From the NCBI RefSeq assembly GCF_003051105.1, contig NZ_QAOO01000010.1, forward strand, positions 1-64,000: DNA of 64,000 bases. The letters run 5' to 3'. The stretch's first letter is position 1, and each line of letters starts with the position of its first letter. The notes beneath the pieces were generated by a model that saw nothing but the letters and a program-made list of their open reading frames with translations, had not been told where the DNA came from and did no database searches. The stretch comes from Nitrosomonas nitrosa (lineage in GTDB: Bacteria > Pseudomonadota > Gammaproteobacteria > Burkholderiales > Nitrosomonadaceae). The translations under genes were made by a program, and so were the position numbers. Positions 24,901-33,138 of the stretch are shown piece by piece.

Positions 24901-27893
24901 GATCCAAGCCACAGCAGCAGGATGGGTCCCGCTATCGCAAGCGCAGCGGTGTTGAAAAGCAGTAGATAGAGTGTTGTAGTAATGGCGATCAGCGGAGCAA
25001 TCCACATCGCGCGCAGCGTGGCGGCGAAATCCGTGCGGTTGTTACGCGCGGCTTCACCGGATGGATTCCATTCGAGCAGCCGTTTGTGGGTGAACAACAT
25101 ACGCCCCAGCGTGCGCGCGATTGCATCCAAGCTGAACCAAGCTTCATAGGGAAGACACGCCAAAGTAAATCCCGCTTGCGCCAGACGTTGACTGGCTGTA
25201 GCGAGTGTGGCGGTAAGATGCTGGCGTAACAGTACCTCTCGCGGTTTGCGGCAGATTTCCACAATCGATGCGATCAAGGGGGGAAGCAGGAGTGTGCCGA
25301 TGGCCGCCACAGTCCAGAGCCAGGGTGATGCCAGTACAACCCAGCCTAGCAGCAACAGGGCTGTCAACGCGATGGGTACGAGACTGCGCCGCAGGTTGTC
25401 GAACAGCTTCCATTGCGATAGGCGTGAAAGCGTGTTTTTCAATCGACGTTTACCGGGACCGGGAGTGAGCGGCAACAGCCAACCCAGCAATTGCCAATCA
25501 CCACGTATCCAACGATGACGGCGACTTACATCCATACTGTAGTGTGCGGGGTAATCCTCAAATACATGGACATCGCTCAATAAGCCGGCGCGTGCATAAC
25601 ATCCTTCGAGTAAGTCATGGCTGAGAATCTGGTTTTCAGGGAAGCGCGCATTTAATGCCTGCTCGAAGGCTTCTACCTCATAGATACCCTTGCCGATGAA
25701 CGAACCTTCGCTGAATACGTCCTGATAGACATCAGAGATGGCACGGGTATAAGGGTCAATGCCAGCCTCACCACCCTGTAAGCGGGCATAACGCGAGCGA
25801 TTAGCGCCTTCCAGGCTCACGCTGACACGCGGTTGCAGAATGCCATAGCCTTCGTCCACACGCTGTTTCGCATCATTGTAGCGGGGTCGATTGAGTGGGT
25901 GGGACATGGCGGCTACAAGTTGCCGTGCAACGTCACGTGGTAGCTGTGTATCCGTGTCGAGGGTGATAACGTATTTCACATGCGCGAGGTAAGAGATATC
26001 GCCGACGACACGTGAGAAGCGTTTACCGGCATTATTGTGCGTTTCATCGCGTAGTAACGCATTCAAGTCGGCGAGCTTGCCACGTTTACGTTCATAACCC
26101 ATCCAGATGCATTCTTGCGGATTCCAACGACGCGGACGATGAAAAAGAAAGAAAATACTTTTTTCCGCTATGCCATATTTTGTATTGAGCGTTTCGACTC
26201 CTGTCTGAGCGAGCTGCAACAGTGATTCATCTTCAGCGAGTATTTCTGCGTGCGCATCGCGGAAATCGGTCAACAGCCCGAAATATAGATTGTCATCCCG
26301 ATTCGCCAGAAAGCGCACTTCCAGCGCTTCGACCAGATCGGTGACGCCTTGCGCGCTAGTGAGCATAGTGGGTACGACGACCAGGGTCCGTGATTGTGCT
26401 GGGATACCGGCGGAGAAATCCATGCACGGCAGCGGGTGTGGACGCACGAATAAGGTTGCCAGCCAATTCACCAGAGTGAGCGCCATCTGGCTAGTGGGTA
26501 GCAGTGCAAGTAGTCCGATCAACAGCAATAATCCATCCGCTACACCTTGGCTAGGCGCGATGACTAATAGGCTGACGCTGAACAGCAGCGTCAGCAACGC
26601 GAATAAACCGAGATACACGTTCAACGGGTGCTGCGCCCCCATTTTAATGAGGGTTTCAGTAACAGAGAAGCGCGCTTGTGTTTTTGTTTCGAGCTCGTGC
26701 AAGCCCTGATCAATCAAGTAGAAACCTACGTGTGCAGTGCGTTCACTGTCATCGGGATGCGCTGCCTGGGCTTCATGTGCGAGTTGGACCGCGCTCTGTG
26801 CTACTTCGACTTCAGTGAGGGAGCTCTGCTTTGCAATTTTTTCGATCGCATGCCGATAACGGTCGCGCGTAGCAAAATCCATTTTGCTATAGGTACCACC
26901 AGGATCTTCGCGCAATGTTTGTTCGGCGATACTCATGGTTTCGACGAACTCACGCCAATCCATACCCTCCAGAAAGCGCAGGCTACCGATACTGTGGCTG
27001 ATGGAAACCTGATTGGCAGCTTGCTGCTGGTTTCCCAATTGAATCAACTGCTCGATTGTCAGCCCCGACTCGGCCAGTACTTGTTCGATCCAAGACAGCG
27101 GTAAAGCCAAGGCGAGGCCTTGTCCTTGCAAGCGGCGCGTAAATTCCGATACGAAGGGTGTCGACATTGGCGGTTGTGAGCGCGCCATATCTGCGATCAC
27201 GAGCACTAGACTCTTCGGGTCTGTCTCGGCTGCCGCTGCCATTTGGTCTGCCCACACGCTAGCGAGGTCGCAGTCGATTCTGTCAGCGGCGATCCGAATG
27301 GCGACACGTCGCAAGTTCTCGATCAACGCTAATCGCAGCATGATGGGGATAGCCCATAACTCGCCTAGTTTGAGCGCACTAACTGTCTGGTAGGCAGCAA
27401 CGAAACGGCTGAGACTTTCTGCATCTACTCGCCCATCTCCATGTGAAATGATCTCCAGAGCGATATCATATACACGCGGCAGTCCTGCCGAAGGGCCATT
27501 CAATAAACGGGGTAATTCCCGACTATATCCTTTAGGCATGTGGCGTCTGGTGGTACGGATCTGTTCTTCGACTAGATAGAAGTTATCGAGCAACCATTCG
27601 CTGGCTGGCGTGATCTGCTGGCCGGCTTTTACTGCAGTTGTAAGCCGTCCACAGACATCGATCAAGACCGCTTCATTTTCTGCCAAACGCTTCATCAGAC
27701 GATCCTGTGGGCGTTCCTGTGTCAAATTATGTATGGTTGCGAGATACTTGCCGCGTTGTTCCATCTGATCAGCACTATACAATTCTGAGCGCAGTGGCGG
27801 TTCATTAAAGGCATTCTTGAGGGGGATGCCACCGCGCATACGCGTGTTCAACCGGCTCAAATATCGGAAAAAACGACTGTTAGTGGTTTTCAT
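18954..27893 (-). CDS. ndvB: Cyclic beta-1,2-glucan synthase (NdvB/ChvB/Cgs family)
   Basis: A 2979-residue inner-membrane enzyme that uses UDP-glucose to build beta-1,2-glucan chains on itself, trims them and closes the ring. Order: N-terminal alpha-helical part (1-420), membrane spans (about 425-470), GT84 domain (about 500-810) with LDTDTQLPRD near 645 and the RHRWIRGDWQ acceptor motif near 794, more spans (about 830-880 and 950-1010), a glycoamylase-like domain (about 1330-1620, ending YMAHHQGMSLLSL), two GT36-type beta-sandwich parts (about 1700-1980 and 2200-2440) and a GH94 phosphorylase domain (about 2450-2850) with GSGDWNDGMN near 2650. The length matches Cgs proteins of rhizobia and Brucella. 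galU follows; a MITE-like element ends 33 bp upstream. Confidence 0.93.
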   Translation of the reverse strand: MKTTNSRFFRYLSRLNTRMRGGIPLKNAFNEPPLRSELYSADQMEQRGKYLATIHNLTQERPQDRLMKRLAENEAVLIDVCGRLTTAVKAGQQITPASEWLLDNFYLVEEQIRTTRRHMPKGYSRELPRLLNGPSAGLPRVYDIALEIISHGDGRVDAESLSRFVAAYQTVSALKLGELWAIPIMLRLALIENLRRVAIRIAADRIDCDLASVWADQMAAAAETDPKSLVLVIADMARSQPPMSTPFVSEFTRRLQGQGLALALPLSWIEQVLAESGLTIEQLIQLGNQQQAANQVSISHSIGSLRFLEGMDWREFVETMSIAEQTLREDPGGTYSKMDFATRDRYRHAIEKIAKQSSLTEVEVAQSAVQLAHEAQAAHPDDSERTAHVGFYLIDQGLHELETKTQARFSVTETLIKMGAQHPLNVYLGLFALLTLLFSVSLLVIAPSQGVADGLLLLIGLLALLPTSQMALTLVNWLATLFVRPHPLPCMDFSAGIPAQSRTLVVVPTMLTSAQGVTDLVEALEVRFLANRDDNLYFGLLTDFRDAHAEILAEDESLLQLAQTGVETLNTKYGIAEKSIFFLFHRPRRWNPQECIWMGYERKRGKLADLNALLRDETHNNAGKRFSRVVGDISYLAHVKYVITLDTDTQLPRDVARQLVAAMSHPLNRPRYNDAKQRVDEGYGILQPRVSVSLEGANRSRYARLQGGEAGIDPYTRAISDVYQDVFSEGSFIGKGIYEVEAFEQALNARFPENQILSHDLLEGCYARAGLLSDVHVFEDYPAHYSMDVSRRHRWIRGDWQLLGWLLPLTPGPGKRRLKNTLSRLSQWKLFDNLRRSLVPIALTALLLLGWVVLASPWLWTVAAIGTLLLPPLIASIVEICRKPREVLLRQHLTATLATASQRLAQAGFTLACLPYEAWFSLDAIARTLGRMLFTHKRLLEWNPSGEAARNNRTDFAATLRAMWIAPLIAITTTLYLLLFNTAALAIAGPILLLWLGSPMIVWWVGQPLARRETRLTAEQTHFLRKLSRKTWAFFETFVGPEDHWLPPDNYQEYRGAAVAHRTSPTNMGMALLANLSAYDFGYLPAGPLIERTAHTFDTMQTLERYRSHFYNWYDTQSLKPLHPAYISTVDSGNLAGHLLTLRSGLLTLIDDKILDTRWFHGLHDTLGILLDAIGSISPDLLAPLQAEIESAYSTPPTTLALAWQCLDRLVKHAETFADSIATAALKLPQTERTLMTADEKRHAETGEYLEVDEDSTHHPTVDHASAVISETTSESDAVWWAHALVRQCRAALVELTFLAPWLVLPAAPNKLDDDFSITIIPTLRELANIKSVLLPAIEHRLDDSHENVATSAEREWLHAYKRHITEASCRAAERIAITERLAAQSSEFACMAYDFLYDKSSRLLAIGYNVDELRRDASYYDLLASEARLISFVAIAQGQIPQESWFALGRLLTTVGGEPVLLSWSGSMFEYLMPLLVMPTFENTLLDQTYKAAVARQIEYGRQRGIPWGMSESGYHLVDVHLNYQYRAFGVPGLGLKRGLADDLVVAPYATVLALMVSPEAAYLNLQQLAAQGLEGKFGFYEAIDYTPSRQRRGESSTVVRSYMAHHQGMSLLSLAYLLLNRPMQKRFESEPLFQATLLLLQERIPRTTALFPPTAQFSDTQLTSHAVEAPIRTFNNANTPIPEVQLLSNGRYHVMVTNAGGGYSRWKDLAVTRWHEDTTCDPWGSFCYLRDEGSGKIWSTTYQPALKQPQHYEVIFSEGRAEFRRRDSVSNGHFETYTEIVVSPEDDIELRRVRITNRTRTRRTITATSYAEVVLAMPASDALHPAFSNLFVQTEIDEKRHAILCTRRPRSATEETCWMFHMMTTHGVDINAISYETDRTQFIGRGHTTADPQVLSSTSSGMLSGSQGSVLDPIVAICHAITLDPEQTITLDLVSGVGETRDAALSLIERYQDRRLADRVFDVAWTHAQVVLRQLNASETDAQLYGRLANSVIYANSSLRAEARILMQNRRGQSGLWSYAISGDLPIVLLQISDATNIELVRQLVQAHAYWRLKGLVVDLVIWNEDRAGYRQLLQDQIIGLIAAGVEAHVIDRPGGIFVRRTEQISNEDRILFQSVARVIATDSRGTLAEQINRRNPRDVQMPRIRPSKSHRADSPNSNLLSPRDLILHNGLGGFTRDGREYVMTTTAAQVTPAPWVNVLANPHFGTVISESGQAYTWSENAHEFRLTPWHNDPVSDASGEAFYLRDEESGHFWSPTPLPCRGANAYISRHGFGYSVFEYTEGGIVSELWVYVAMDAAVKFSVLKVRNASGRPRRLSATGYVEWVLGDLRPKSTMHVTTEVDSDCGALFARNPYNTEFAGRIAFFDVDELNRSITCDRAEFIGRNGSLKDPAAMARTRLSGKVGAALDPCAAIQVGFDLADGEEREIIFRLGQAGRHGTEDARNLVRRLRGSATAHTALEAVWQYWNHTLGTIQIETPDSSLNVLANGWLVYQTLACRLWARSGYYQSGGAFGFRDQLQDVMALIHAEPQRVREQLLLCAAHQFVEGDVQHWWHPPSSRGVRTRCSDDYLWLPLATCRYVLSTGDSGVLDESISFLEGRPVNPEDDSYYDLPRYSAESASLYQHCVRAIQHGLTFGEHGLPLIGSGDWNDGMNLVGIQGKGESIWLGFFLYDVLTRFAELAQRQGDVTFAEKCRSEAEQLRQRIEQNAWDGTWYRRAYFDDGTPLGSAANTECQIDSISQSWSVLSGAGDAIRSRQGMDAVYARLVRHDHALIQLLDPPFDTSNLDPGYIKGYVPGVRENGGQYTHAAIWTTMAFAALGDSQRAWELLAMINPVNHGKSAATIATYKVEPYVVAADVYAVSPHAGRGGWSWYTGSAGWMYRLIVESLLGLRLDVDKLHFAPCLPTSWQAFKLHYRYRETVYHITVSQTHAGDTLQSGAMRVTVDGVEQPGNIIPLIDDRQDHTAEVNFVTLPPQSHR

Positions 27894-27926
27894 TTAGAAA
27901 TCCATTCCTCATTGGATGGAAATTTC

Positions 27927-28162
27927 AACCTAGATTCCTCTATTGGATCAGGTGGAGTGTGCGGTGCTATGGGTACAGGATAGGGTGCAATGACAGGGAA
28001 TAGTCGTTCTATTCCCAGCGGCTGAACACAGTCATGTAGCCGTAAAATCGTACAGTCCGTACCGGAGCGGCAGTACCCAAAAGGTGGAGGTGGAAATAAT
28101 TGTAAAGATCATAATATTTATGATGTCAAAAGATTAACTTGGCGATCAACCGAATCTAGGTT
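27927..28162. mobile_element. MITE-like element, copy A (236 bp)
   Basis: Bounded by an 11-bp perfect inverted repeat (AACCTAGATTC at 27927-27937, GAATCTAGGTT at 28152-28162). It contains a conserved internal hairpin GGGAATAG-TCGTT-CTATTCCC and no gene. It aligns end to end with copy B at 34196-34432, with the same order of conserved blocks. No target duplication is obvious. It lies in the upstream region of the glucan synthase gene and may carry or disrupt its promoter. Confidence 0.65.
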
Positions 28163-28620
28163 CAATACCGTTTTCCGGTAATGTTCCCGATTGGGCAGAT
28201 CGACATCCAATCGAGTACCTCGTGTAATAATGTATGCTGACATAGAATGAGTCTCTGGAAAGGAGGGGGACGGGACCCATTGCTGGCAAAAAGTAAGATG
28301 CGAGTCCTTTCATCATACACGCATATTCTGAAAAAAAGCTGATGCTGCTCATATTCAGAGCACGGTTCCTTGCAATCAAGACTAACTCAAAGAAACCGCT
28401 CGTGTTGAGCTGCTCAAATCGCTAAGCAATGGATATCAACCTACTGACCCTGCCTGGCTGAATGGTTTTTTATAAGCGTTACGCTTGAACGATCTACGCG
28501 CATAACTCAATATGGCCTACCCCCCCTGCTTTATTCCCATTATTTACTATGAATAAATACGTCCTGTGAGATAAATGAATAAGGAAATGTCCTGAGGTCA
28601 ATTAGCTTTGCAAGCTATCG
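28163..28620. other. Intergenic sequence downstream of the BON gene
   Basis: No gene supported. A minus-strand 77-codon frame (28146-28379) partly overlaps the MITE and lacks coding character. A short hairpin TAGCTT-TGC-AAGCTA (28603-28617) lies just after the BON gene stop and could help end its transcript. Confidence 0.4.
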
Positions 28621-28890
28621 TCACTTGATCAGCATGTCATTCTTGGCAGACACCACACCCTTAACATTGCGCGCAACTTCAACAGCCTTGTTGATGTCGG
28701 CCTGGGAGCTGACAAAGCCGCTTAGTTGAACAACACCTTTGAAGGTTTCGACATTGATTTCAGCAGATTTCAGGGTAGGTTCATTGAAAATTGCAGCCTT
28801 AACCTTGGTGGTAATAACAGTATTATCGAAGTATTCTCCGGTTCCCGATTGCTTGGAGATGGTATAGCGAGTCTGTACGCTAGCGCACAA
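28621..28890 (-). CDS. BON-domain protein with uncertain 5' end
   Basis: The last 70 residues are a BON domain of the OsmY type: DNTVITTKVKAAIFNEPTLK, SAEINVETFKGVVQLSGFV, ADINKAVEVARNVKGV. Such proteins bind membrane phospholipid surfaces in the periplasm. Relatives carry a secretion or lipoprotein signal before this domain; here the frame begins at a TTG only five codons after an in-frame TGA, and the leader MCASVQTRYTISKQSG has no hydrophobic core. Either the start of the gene is lost or a frameshift separates it. It is transcribed away from the exporter genes to its right. Confidence 0.65.
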   Translation of the reverse strand: MCASVQTRYTISKQSGTGEYFDNTVITTKVKAAIFNEPTLKSAEINVETFKGVVQLSGFVSSQADINKAVEVARNVKGVVSAKNDMLIK

Positions 28891-29053
28891 AGCTTCTCTG
28901 CTTCAAAATCCGCTTAATCTGCAGGATGACAGGTAAAATATAGTCAAACCTTCTTTCAGGTAGGGTTTGCGCTAAAAATTGAAAGTTGTGGCTGACCGAT
29001 TCTTGAATCCGTTCAATAAAACATGTTTTTCAACTCGGATTGTGAAGTTCTTT

Positions 29054-29953
29054 ATGTGTGTTAAGAAAAATGACTATCTTTTCCTCATCGCAATTTTTAT
29101 TTTCTCGAGCGCCAGTGTATATGCTGAGATGCAGTGTAGGTTTGATACGGACCAGGGAATTGGTGCATTGGGCCGTATCGAGCCACGCTCCCGGGTAATC
29201 AAAGTGTCCCATAACGCAGGTCCAGAAGGCGCACGTGTTGCGCAGCTTTTTTTTCAGGAAGCGGATCGGGTTAAGCTAGGCGATCAACTGGCGATTCTTT
29301 CTGATCATGCCAAAAAGAAGGCGGAAGTGGAATCTGTCAAAGCACGCATCAAGGTGCTGGAAGCACAGCGCGCTGTCGAACAAGTCGCACTCGCTTTTAA
29401 TAAAAAAGAGCATTTGCGCTACCAATCACTTGAGCAAAGTGCTATGGCTTCTGTTTCGCTAGCTGATGCTAAACGTTTAGCATTTGAGCAATCCGAGGCC
29501 AATATAAAACGCTTGTCTGCTGAAATTGCCAATGCCCAGTCTGAGCTGAAGGTTACCGAGGCTGAATTGGATAATACGCTTATTTATGCACCGATTTCCG
29601 GAACAGTCTTGAAAATTCTTGCTTGGCCAGGTGAGCGTATCGGTGATCAAGGCTTACTGCACATGGCCGATTTAACCCAACTCGATGTCGTCGCCGAGGT
29701 TTATGAGTCAGATCTATCTCAAGTCAGGATAGGCCAAGCGGGCTGTATTGATGCGATTGGTTTCAAGCAGAGCTATCGTGCTCAGGTCAGAGAATTGGGC
29801 TTCTTGGTTAGGAAAAATGACCTGAATGATACAGATCCGCTGGCAGATAGAGATAATCGCATCATCGAAGTGCGTTTGACACTTGAAACGAGTGCTGTTA
29901 ATGATTTACAGCATCAAATTTTTCGGCAGGTTCGGGTACGGATCTCACCATGA
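29054..29953 (+). CDS. DevB-type membrane fusion protein of an ABC exporter
   Basis: HlyD-like periplasmic adaptor of about 299 residues. After an N-terminal signal/anchor (MCVKKNDYLFLIAIFIF, then SASVYAE) come a biotinyl-lipoyl half (GALGRIEPRSRVIKVS), a long coiled-coil hairpin (about 90-180) and the second half ending in APISGTVLKILAWPGERIG and MADLTQLDVVAEVYESDL. It links the inner-membrane DevC/DevA pump to an outer-membrane channel such as TolC. ATG 29054 is chosen because the signal begins there; a TTG at 28979 would add 25 residues. The stop overlaps the permease start by 4 bp. The exported compound is unknown. Confidence 0.85.
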   Translation: MCVKKNDYLFLIAIFIFSSASVYAEMQCRFDTDQGIGALGRIEPRSRVIKVSHNAGPEGARVAQLFFQEADRVKLGDQLAILSDHAKKKAEVESVKARIKVLEAQRAVEQVALAFNKKEHLRYQSLEQSAMASVSLADAKRLAFEQSEANIKRLSAEIANAQSELKVTEAELDNTLIYAPISGTVLKILAWPGERIGDQGLLHMADLTQLDVVAEVYESDLSQVRIGQAGCIDAIGFKQSYRAQVRELGFLVRKNDLNDTDPLADRDNRIIEVRLTLETSAVNDLQHQIFRQVRVRISP

Positions 29954-31119
29954 ACGGTATTGCCTGGTTTTATTTTCCTGCGCGCCTGGCTTGGCGACAG
30001 TTGATCTTTGACCGAACTAAATTGATTGCAGCTACTAGCGGCGTGTTATTCGCCTGCGTGTTGGTGTTCATGCAATTGGGTTTCCGGGATTCCTTGTATG
30101 CCAGCGCGGCTTCCGCCCCGGTCAAATTAAACGGGGATCTGTTTCTCATGCATAAGCAGAGTGAAGCGATGTGGCGCCCAGTTCAGTTCAAACGCAGCGA
30201 ACTGATGCGCACTTTGGGCCATGCGGCTGTCGCCGAGGTGTACCCGCTTTATTCAGCGCTTGCGCCTTTCAAGAATATCGAGACTCAGATCAAAAGAACC
30301 CTGATGGTTTACGGCCTGGATCCTGATTCGATGATATTTGATCTCACAGGGCTCAAAAACAAGCAGACCGAATTGCGTCTCAAGGATACGGTGTTATTTG
30401 ATGAATTTTCCCGCCCAGAATTTGGGCCGATGCGTCAATTGCTGATGGCCGGGCAGCATACAACAGAAATTAATGATTACAAAGTTACGGTCATTGGACT
30501 CTTCCGTTTGGGAGTGTCGTTTGCTTCCGATGGTAATGTGATAACCAGTGACTTGAATTTCATGCGCATTTTTCCAAACAGAAATGTTAGCGATATCGAT
30601 TTGGGCGTAATCAGACTACAGCCTAATACATCGATTAAACAGACACAAAATGAATTGAGAAGCCGGCTCAATGAGTCCGTGAATATTTTTACCTATGAAG
30701 AGTTATTAGAATATGAGATGAATTATTGGGCCAATATTGCGCCGATCGGGTTTATTTTCGGCTTTGGCACGGTAATGGGGTTAGTGGTGGGCTTGGTGAT
30801 CGTTTATCAGATTCTATTTACCGATATTACCAATCACCGCAATGAATTCGCCACATTAAAAGCCATGGGGTATGAACACGGCTATTTTGTTCGGGTAGTG
30901 TTTGCTTCTGCGTTTTTTCTGGCCATTTTGGGATTTATACCCGGTTATTTTTTATCCATTTTTCTATATCAGCTGGCTGAATCTCAAACATTCATGCCCA
31001 TGCCGATGAATATCAGTAAGGTCTTGACTGTTTTTGTATTTATCCTTTCCATGTGTGCCACAGCCGGGCTTCTGGCTATACGCAAACTGAAATCGGCCAA
31101 TCCGGCCGATATGTTCTGA
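29950..31119 (+). CDS. DevC-type ABC transporter permease
   Basis: 389 residues with MacB/FtsX-like topology: one N-terminal span (about 23-45), a large periplasmic domain (about 50-255), then three spans. The DevC signature is present: FYFPARLAWRQLIFDRTKLIAA at the start, GFRDSLY, and the C-terminal block RNEFATLKAMGYE...FVRVV. It overlaps both neighbours (ATGA with the adaptor, TGATG with the ATPase), so the three genes form one operon. Best known from cyanobacterial glycolipid export; the cargo here is not evident. Confidence 0.9.
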   Translation: MNGIAWFYFPARLAWRQLIFDRTKLIAATSGVLFACVLVFMQLGFRDSLYASAASAPVKLNGDLFLMHKQSEAMWRPVQFKRSELMRTLGHAAVAEVYPLYSALAPFKNIETQIKRTLMVYGLDPDSMIFDLTGLKNKQTELRLKDTVLFDEFSRPEFGPMRQLLMAGQHTTEINDYKVTVIGLFRLGVSFASDGNVITSDLNFMRIFPNRNVSDIDLGVIRLQPNTSIKQTQNELRSRLNESVNIFTYEELLEYEMNYWANIAPIGFIFGFGTVMGLVVGLVIVYQILFTDITNHRNEFATLKAMGYEHGYFVRVVFASAFFLAILGFIPGYFLSIFLYQLAESQTFMPMPMNISKVLTVFVFILSMCATAGLLAIRKLKSANPADMF

Positions 31120-31796
31120 TGGCAATCGTCATCGATGTACAAGGTTTGAGTTTTAGCTTCGGCAGTGGTGCACTAACGCAGCCCGTATTGAAAAACATTA
31201 CGATTTCAATCCATACAGGTGAGATCGTGTTGATGACCGGGCCTTCCGGTTCCGGTAAAACGACTTTCTTGACTATCATCGGTGGATTGCGACAAGCTCA
31301 TCACGGCAGTGTGATGGTACTCGATCGGCAGTTGATTAACAGCACAGAACAGATCAAAGTAAGCGTTCGGCAACAAATCGGGTACATTTTTCAGCAGCAT
31401 AATCTGCTGAAATCGCTTACCGCGTTGCAAAATGTCAGTATGACCTTAGAGATGCAAAACTCAATGACCGAGCAGCAGCGGCTCGAACATTCAGCAGAGA
31501 TGCTGCGTGCCGTGGGTCTAGGAGAACGACTGAATTACCTGCCAGATCAACTTTCAGCAGGACAGCGCCAGCGTGTTTCCATTGCAAGGGCTTTGGTGGG
31601 GCAACCTAAAATCGTACTGGCCGATGAGCCGACTGCTTCTCTCGATAAACAAAGCGGTCATGAAGCTGTGAGTATTCTCAAGCGATTGGCTAAAGAATCA
31701 AAAACCACCATCCTGTTGGTCACACACGATTACCGAATCCTGGATATTGCCGATCGTGTGGTGGAATTGGAAGATGGCAAGATCAAGAATGCTTGA
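31119..31796 (+). CDS. DevA-type ABC transporter ATPase
   Basis: 225 residues. Walker A GPSGSGKTT at 41-49, Q-loop in IGYIFQQHNLL, signature LSAGQRQRVSIARAL (A for the second G of LSGGQ, as in many DevA/MacB ATPases), Walker B IVLADEPTASLD and switch His in LVTHD. It powers the DevBC exporter. The ATG at 31119 shares a base with the permease stop; a longer frame starting at 31053 lies inside the permease gene and is rejected. Confidence 0.93.
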   Translation: MAIVIDVQGLSFSFGSGALTQPVLKNITISIHTGEIVLMTGPSGSGKTTFLTIIGGLRQAHHGSVMVLDRQLINSTEQIKVSVRQQIGYIFQQHNLLKSLTALQNVSMTLEMQNSMTEQQRLEHSAEMLRAVGLGERLNYLPDQLSAGQRQRVSIARALVGQPKIVLADEPTASLDKQSGHEAVSILKRLAKESKTTILLVTHDYRILDIADRVVELEDGKIKNA

Positions 31797-31978
31797 TATG
31801 GGTCATTGAATCCAGGTCGAATATTGGGTCGCGATGATCATGGTTTACTAGACTAAAACGGTATCAGCTAGCAAGAAATCAGCAGTGAACAAGATAGGTT
31901 AATATGCCATAGCATTTTTTGCCGTTCTACCACAAGCTACACTTACCTTCCTTAATCTGTAGAGTAGGGCTCACCGAG

Positions 31979-32016
31979 ATACCTAACAGTTATCGATACT
32001 GTTGGGTATTTTATTT
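31979..32016 (+). terminator. Hairpin terminator after the exporter operon
   Basis: A 12-bp stem (ATACCTAACAGT / ACTGTTGGGTAT, one G-T pair) with a 7-base loop and a short T-rich tail, 182 bp after the DevA stop and before the next + strand gene. Confidence 0.6.
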
Positions 32017-32047
32017 ACCAATCCATTTTTGAGGTAGTTCCTACCCT

Positions 32048-32695
32048 ATGTGTTTTTCAGCAGAAGCGAGTTTCGTTGTCAGTGGTACACTTTTGGTTGT
32101 TGGTGCGGGGGCAATCAGGAAAGTGAATGACAAAAAAGATGTATTCATTGCATGCATTCCCCTCCTTTTTGCGTTTCAGCAGCTAACAGAAGGATTGCTG
32201 TGGCTTACATTGGAAAGTGGGGAAGAACCACCAATGCAATTCTGGTTGGCAAATTTATATGGCATTTTTATTGGTGTGGTATGGCCTTTTTATGCGCCTT
32301 TCGCTATCTATCAAGGAGAGATGGATAAATCAGTTAGAAAAGTAGTCGCTTCCATGATGGTGGCTGGTATTAGCTTGGCAGCCTATACCATCATCGGTTT
32401 GCTGAGTGAGCCAGTTATTGCTTCTATCGTCAATCACAGTATTCATTATGCCCATGATGTGGAAGGGCAACGGTTTGTACTCGGTATGTATTTATTTGCG
32501 ACCTGTGTTCCTTTCATTCTTTCAAGCAATCGGTTGCTGAACATAACCGGGGCAATGATAACACTTGGCTTTTTTGTCTCTTTTTACGCGTATCGAGAAA
32601 CATTTGCTTCTGTATGGTGTTTTTTTGCTGCTATAGCGAGCGCACTAATCTATTTATATATTGTAGATCAGCGTATGAATAGAGTGCGTGGCTGA
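32048..32695 (+). CDS. DUF6629 integral membrane protein
   Basis: 215 residues with about six to seven spans. The start MCFSAEASFVVSGTLLVVGA is the hallmark of the family, followed by PLLFAFQQLTEGLLWL, a segment with WPFYAPFAIY, and a conserved His-containing loop (NHSIHYAH). No function is known. It stands alone after the exporter terminator, with a weak GAGG box upstream of the ATG. Confidence 0.8.
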   Translation: MCFSAEASFVVSGTLLVVGAGAIRKVNDKKDVFIACIPLLFAFQQLTEGLLWLTLESGEEPPMQFWLANLYGIFIGVVWPFYAPFAIYQGEMDKSVRKVVASMMVAGISLAAYTIIGLLSEPVIASIVNHSIHYAHDVEGQRFVLGMYLFATCVPFILSSNRLLNITGAMITLGFFVSFYAYRETFASVWCFFAAIASALIYLYIVDQRMNRVRG

Positions 32696-32775
32696 ATCTA
32701 AAAAGATAAGCCATTTTGGTTTGATGAGCAAAATTGCGCTAACGGGATTGGGTGAATAAGCCAATGATGATTTTA

Positions 32776-33045
32776 TTAAAACCTTGACCAGTCATCTGCA
32801 ACAATCCGGCTATTTTCAACAATAAATCGTTGGTTATATTGACCTATTCTGTATGTCCACGCTTCACGGATAACGTAAATGTTGCCGGGGTAGCGGAAAG
32901 TGCCAAGGTGGATACGTGCATGAGGCTCACCTAAATTGGCTAACAATTTGTCGACATAATCACCTTTGGAAATAATATTGCCATTGGGCGCACGGAAGCC
33001 ACTTAAACACGCTACAATGGCAATGAGCAGTAATAGTTTCTTCAT
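32776..33045 (-). CDS. DUF2845 secreted small protein
   Basis: 89 residues: a signal peptide (MKKLLLLIAIVACLSG), then the DUF2845 core with ISKGDYVDKLLANLGEP, AWTYRIG, RFIVENSRIV and a final W. The family is periplasmic and uncharacterised. Most members have a conserved Cys pair that I do not see here. It is convergent with the DUF6629 gene. Confidence 0.75.
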   Translation of the reverse strand: MKKLLLLIAIVACLSGFRAPNGNIISKGDYVDKLLANLGEPHARIHLGTFRYPGNIYVIREAWTYRIGQYNQRFIVENSRIVADDWSRF

Positions 33046-33138
33046 GGCGTTGCCTTTATATGCTGGCAGGATATCAACTGACTATGGCAACTCTATCTTA
33101 AAGTGCGTTAATGTAGGCTGAACAAAATAAAAGATTTG

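Noticed and set aside
28146..28379. 77-codon minus-strand frame
   Set aside because: Starts downstream of and partly overlaps MITE copy A, with no coding features.
31053..31118. Longer N-terminus for the DevA ATPase
   Set aside because: It lies wholly inside the permease gene; the ATG at 31119 has the usual TGATG coupling and begins the ABC fold.
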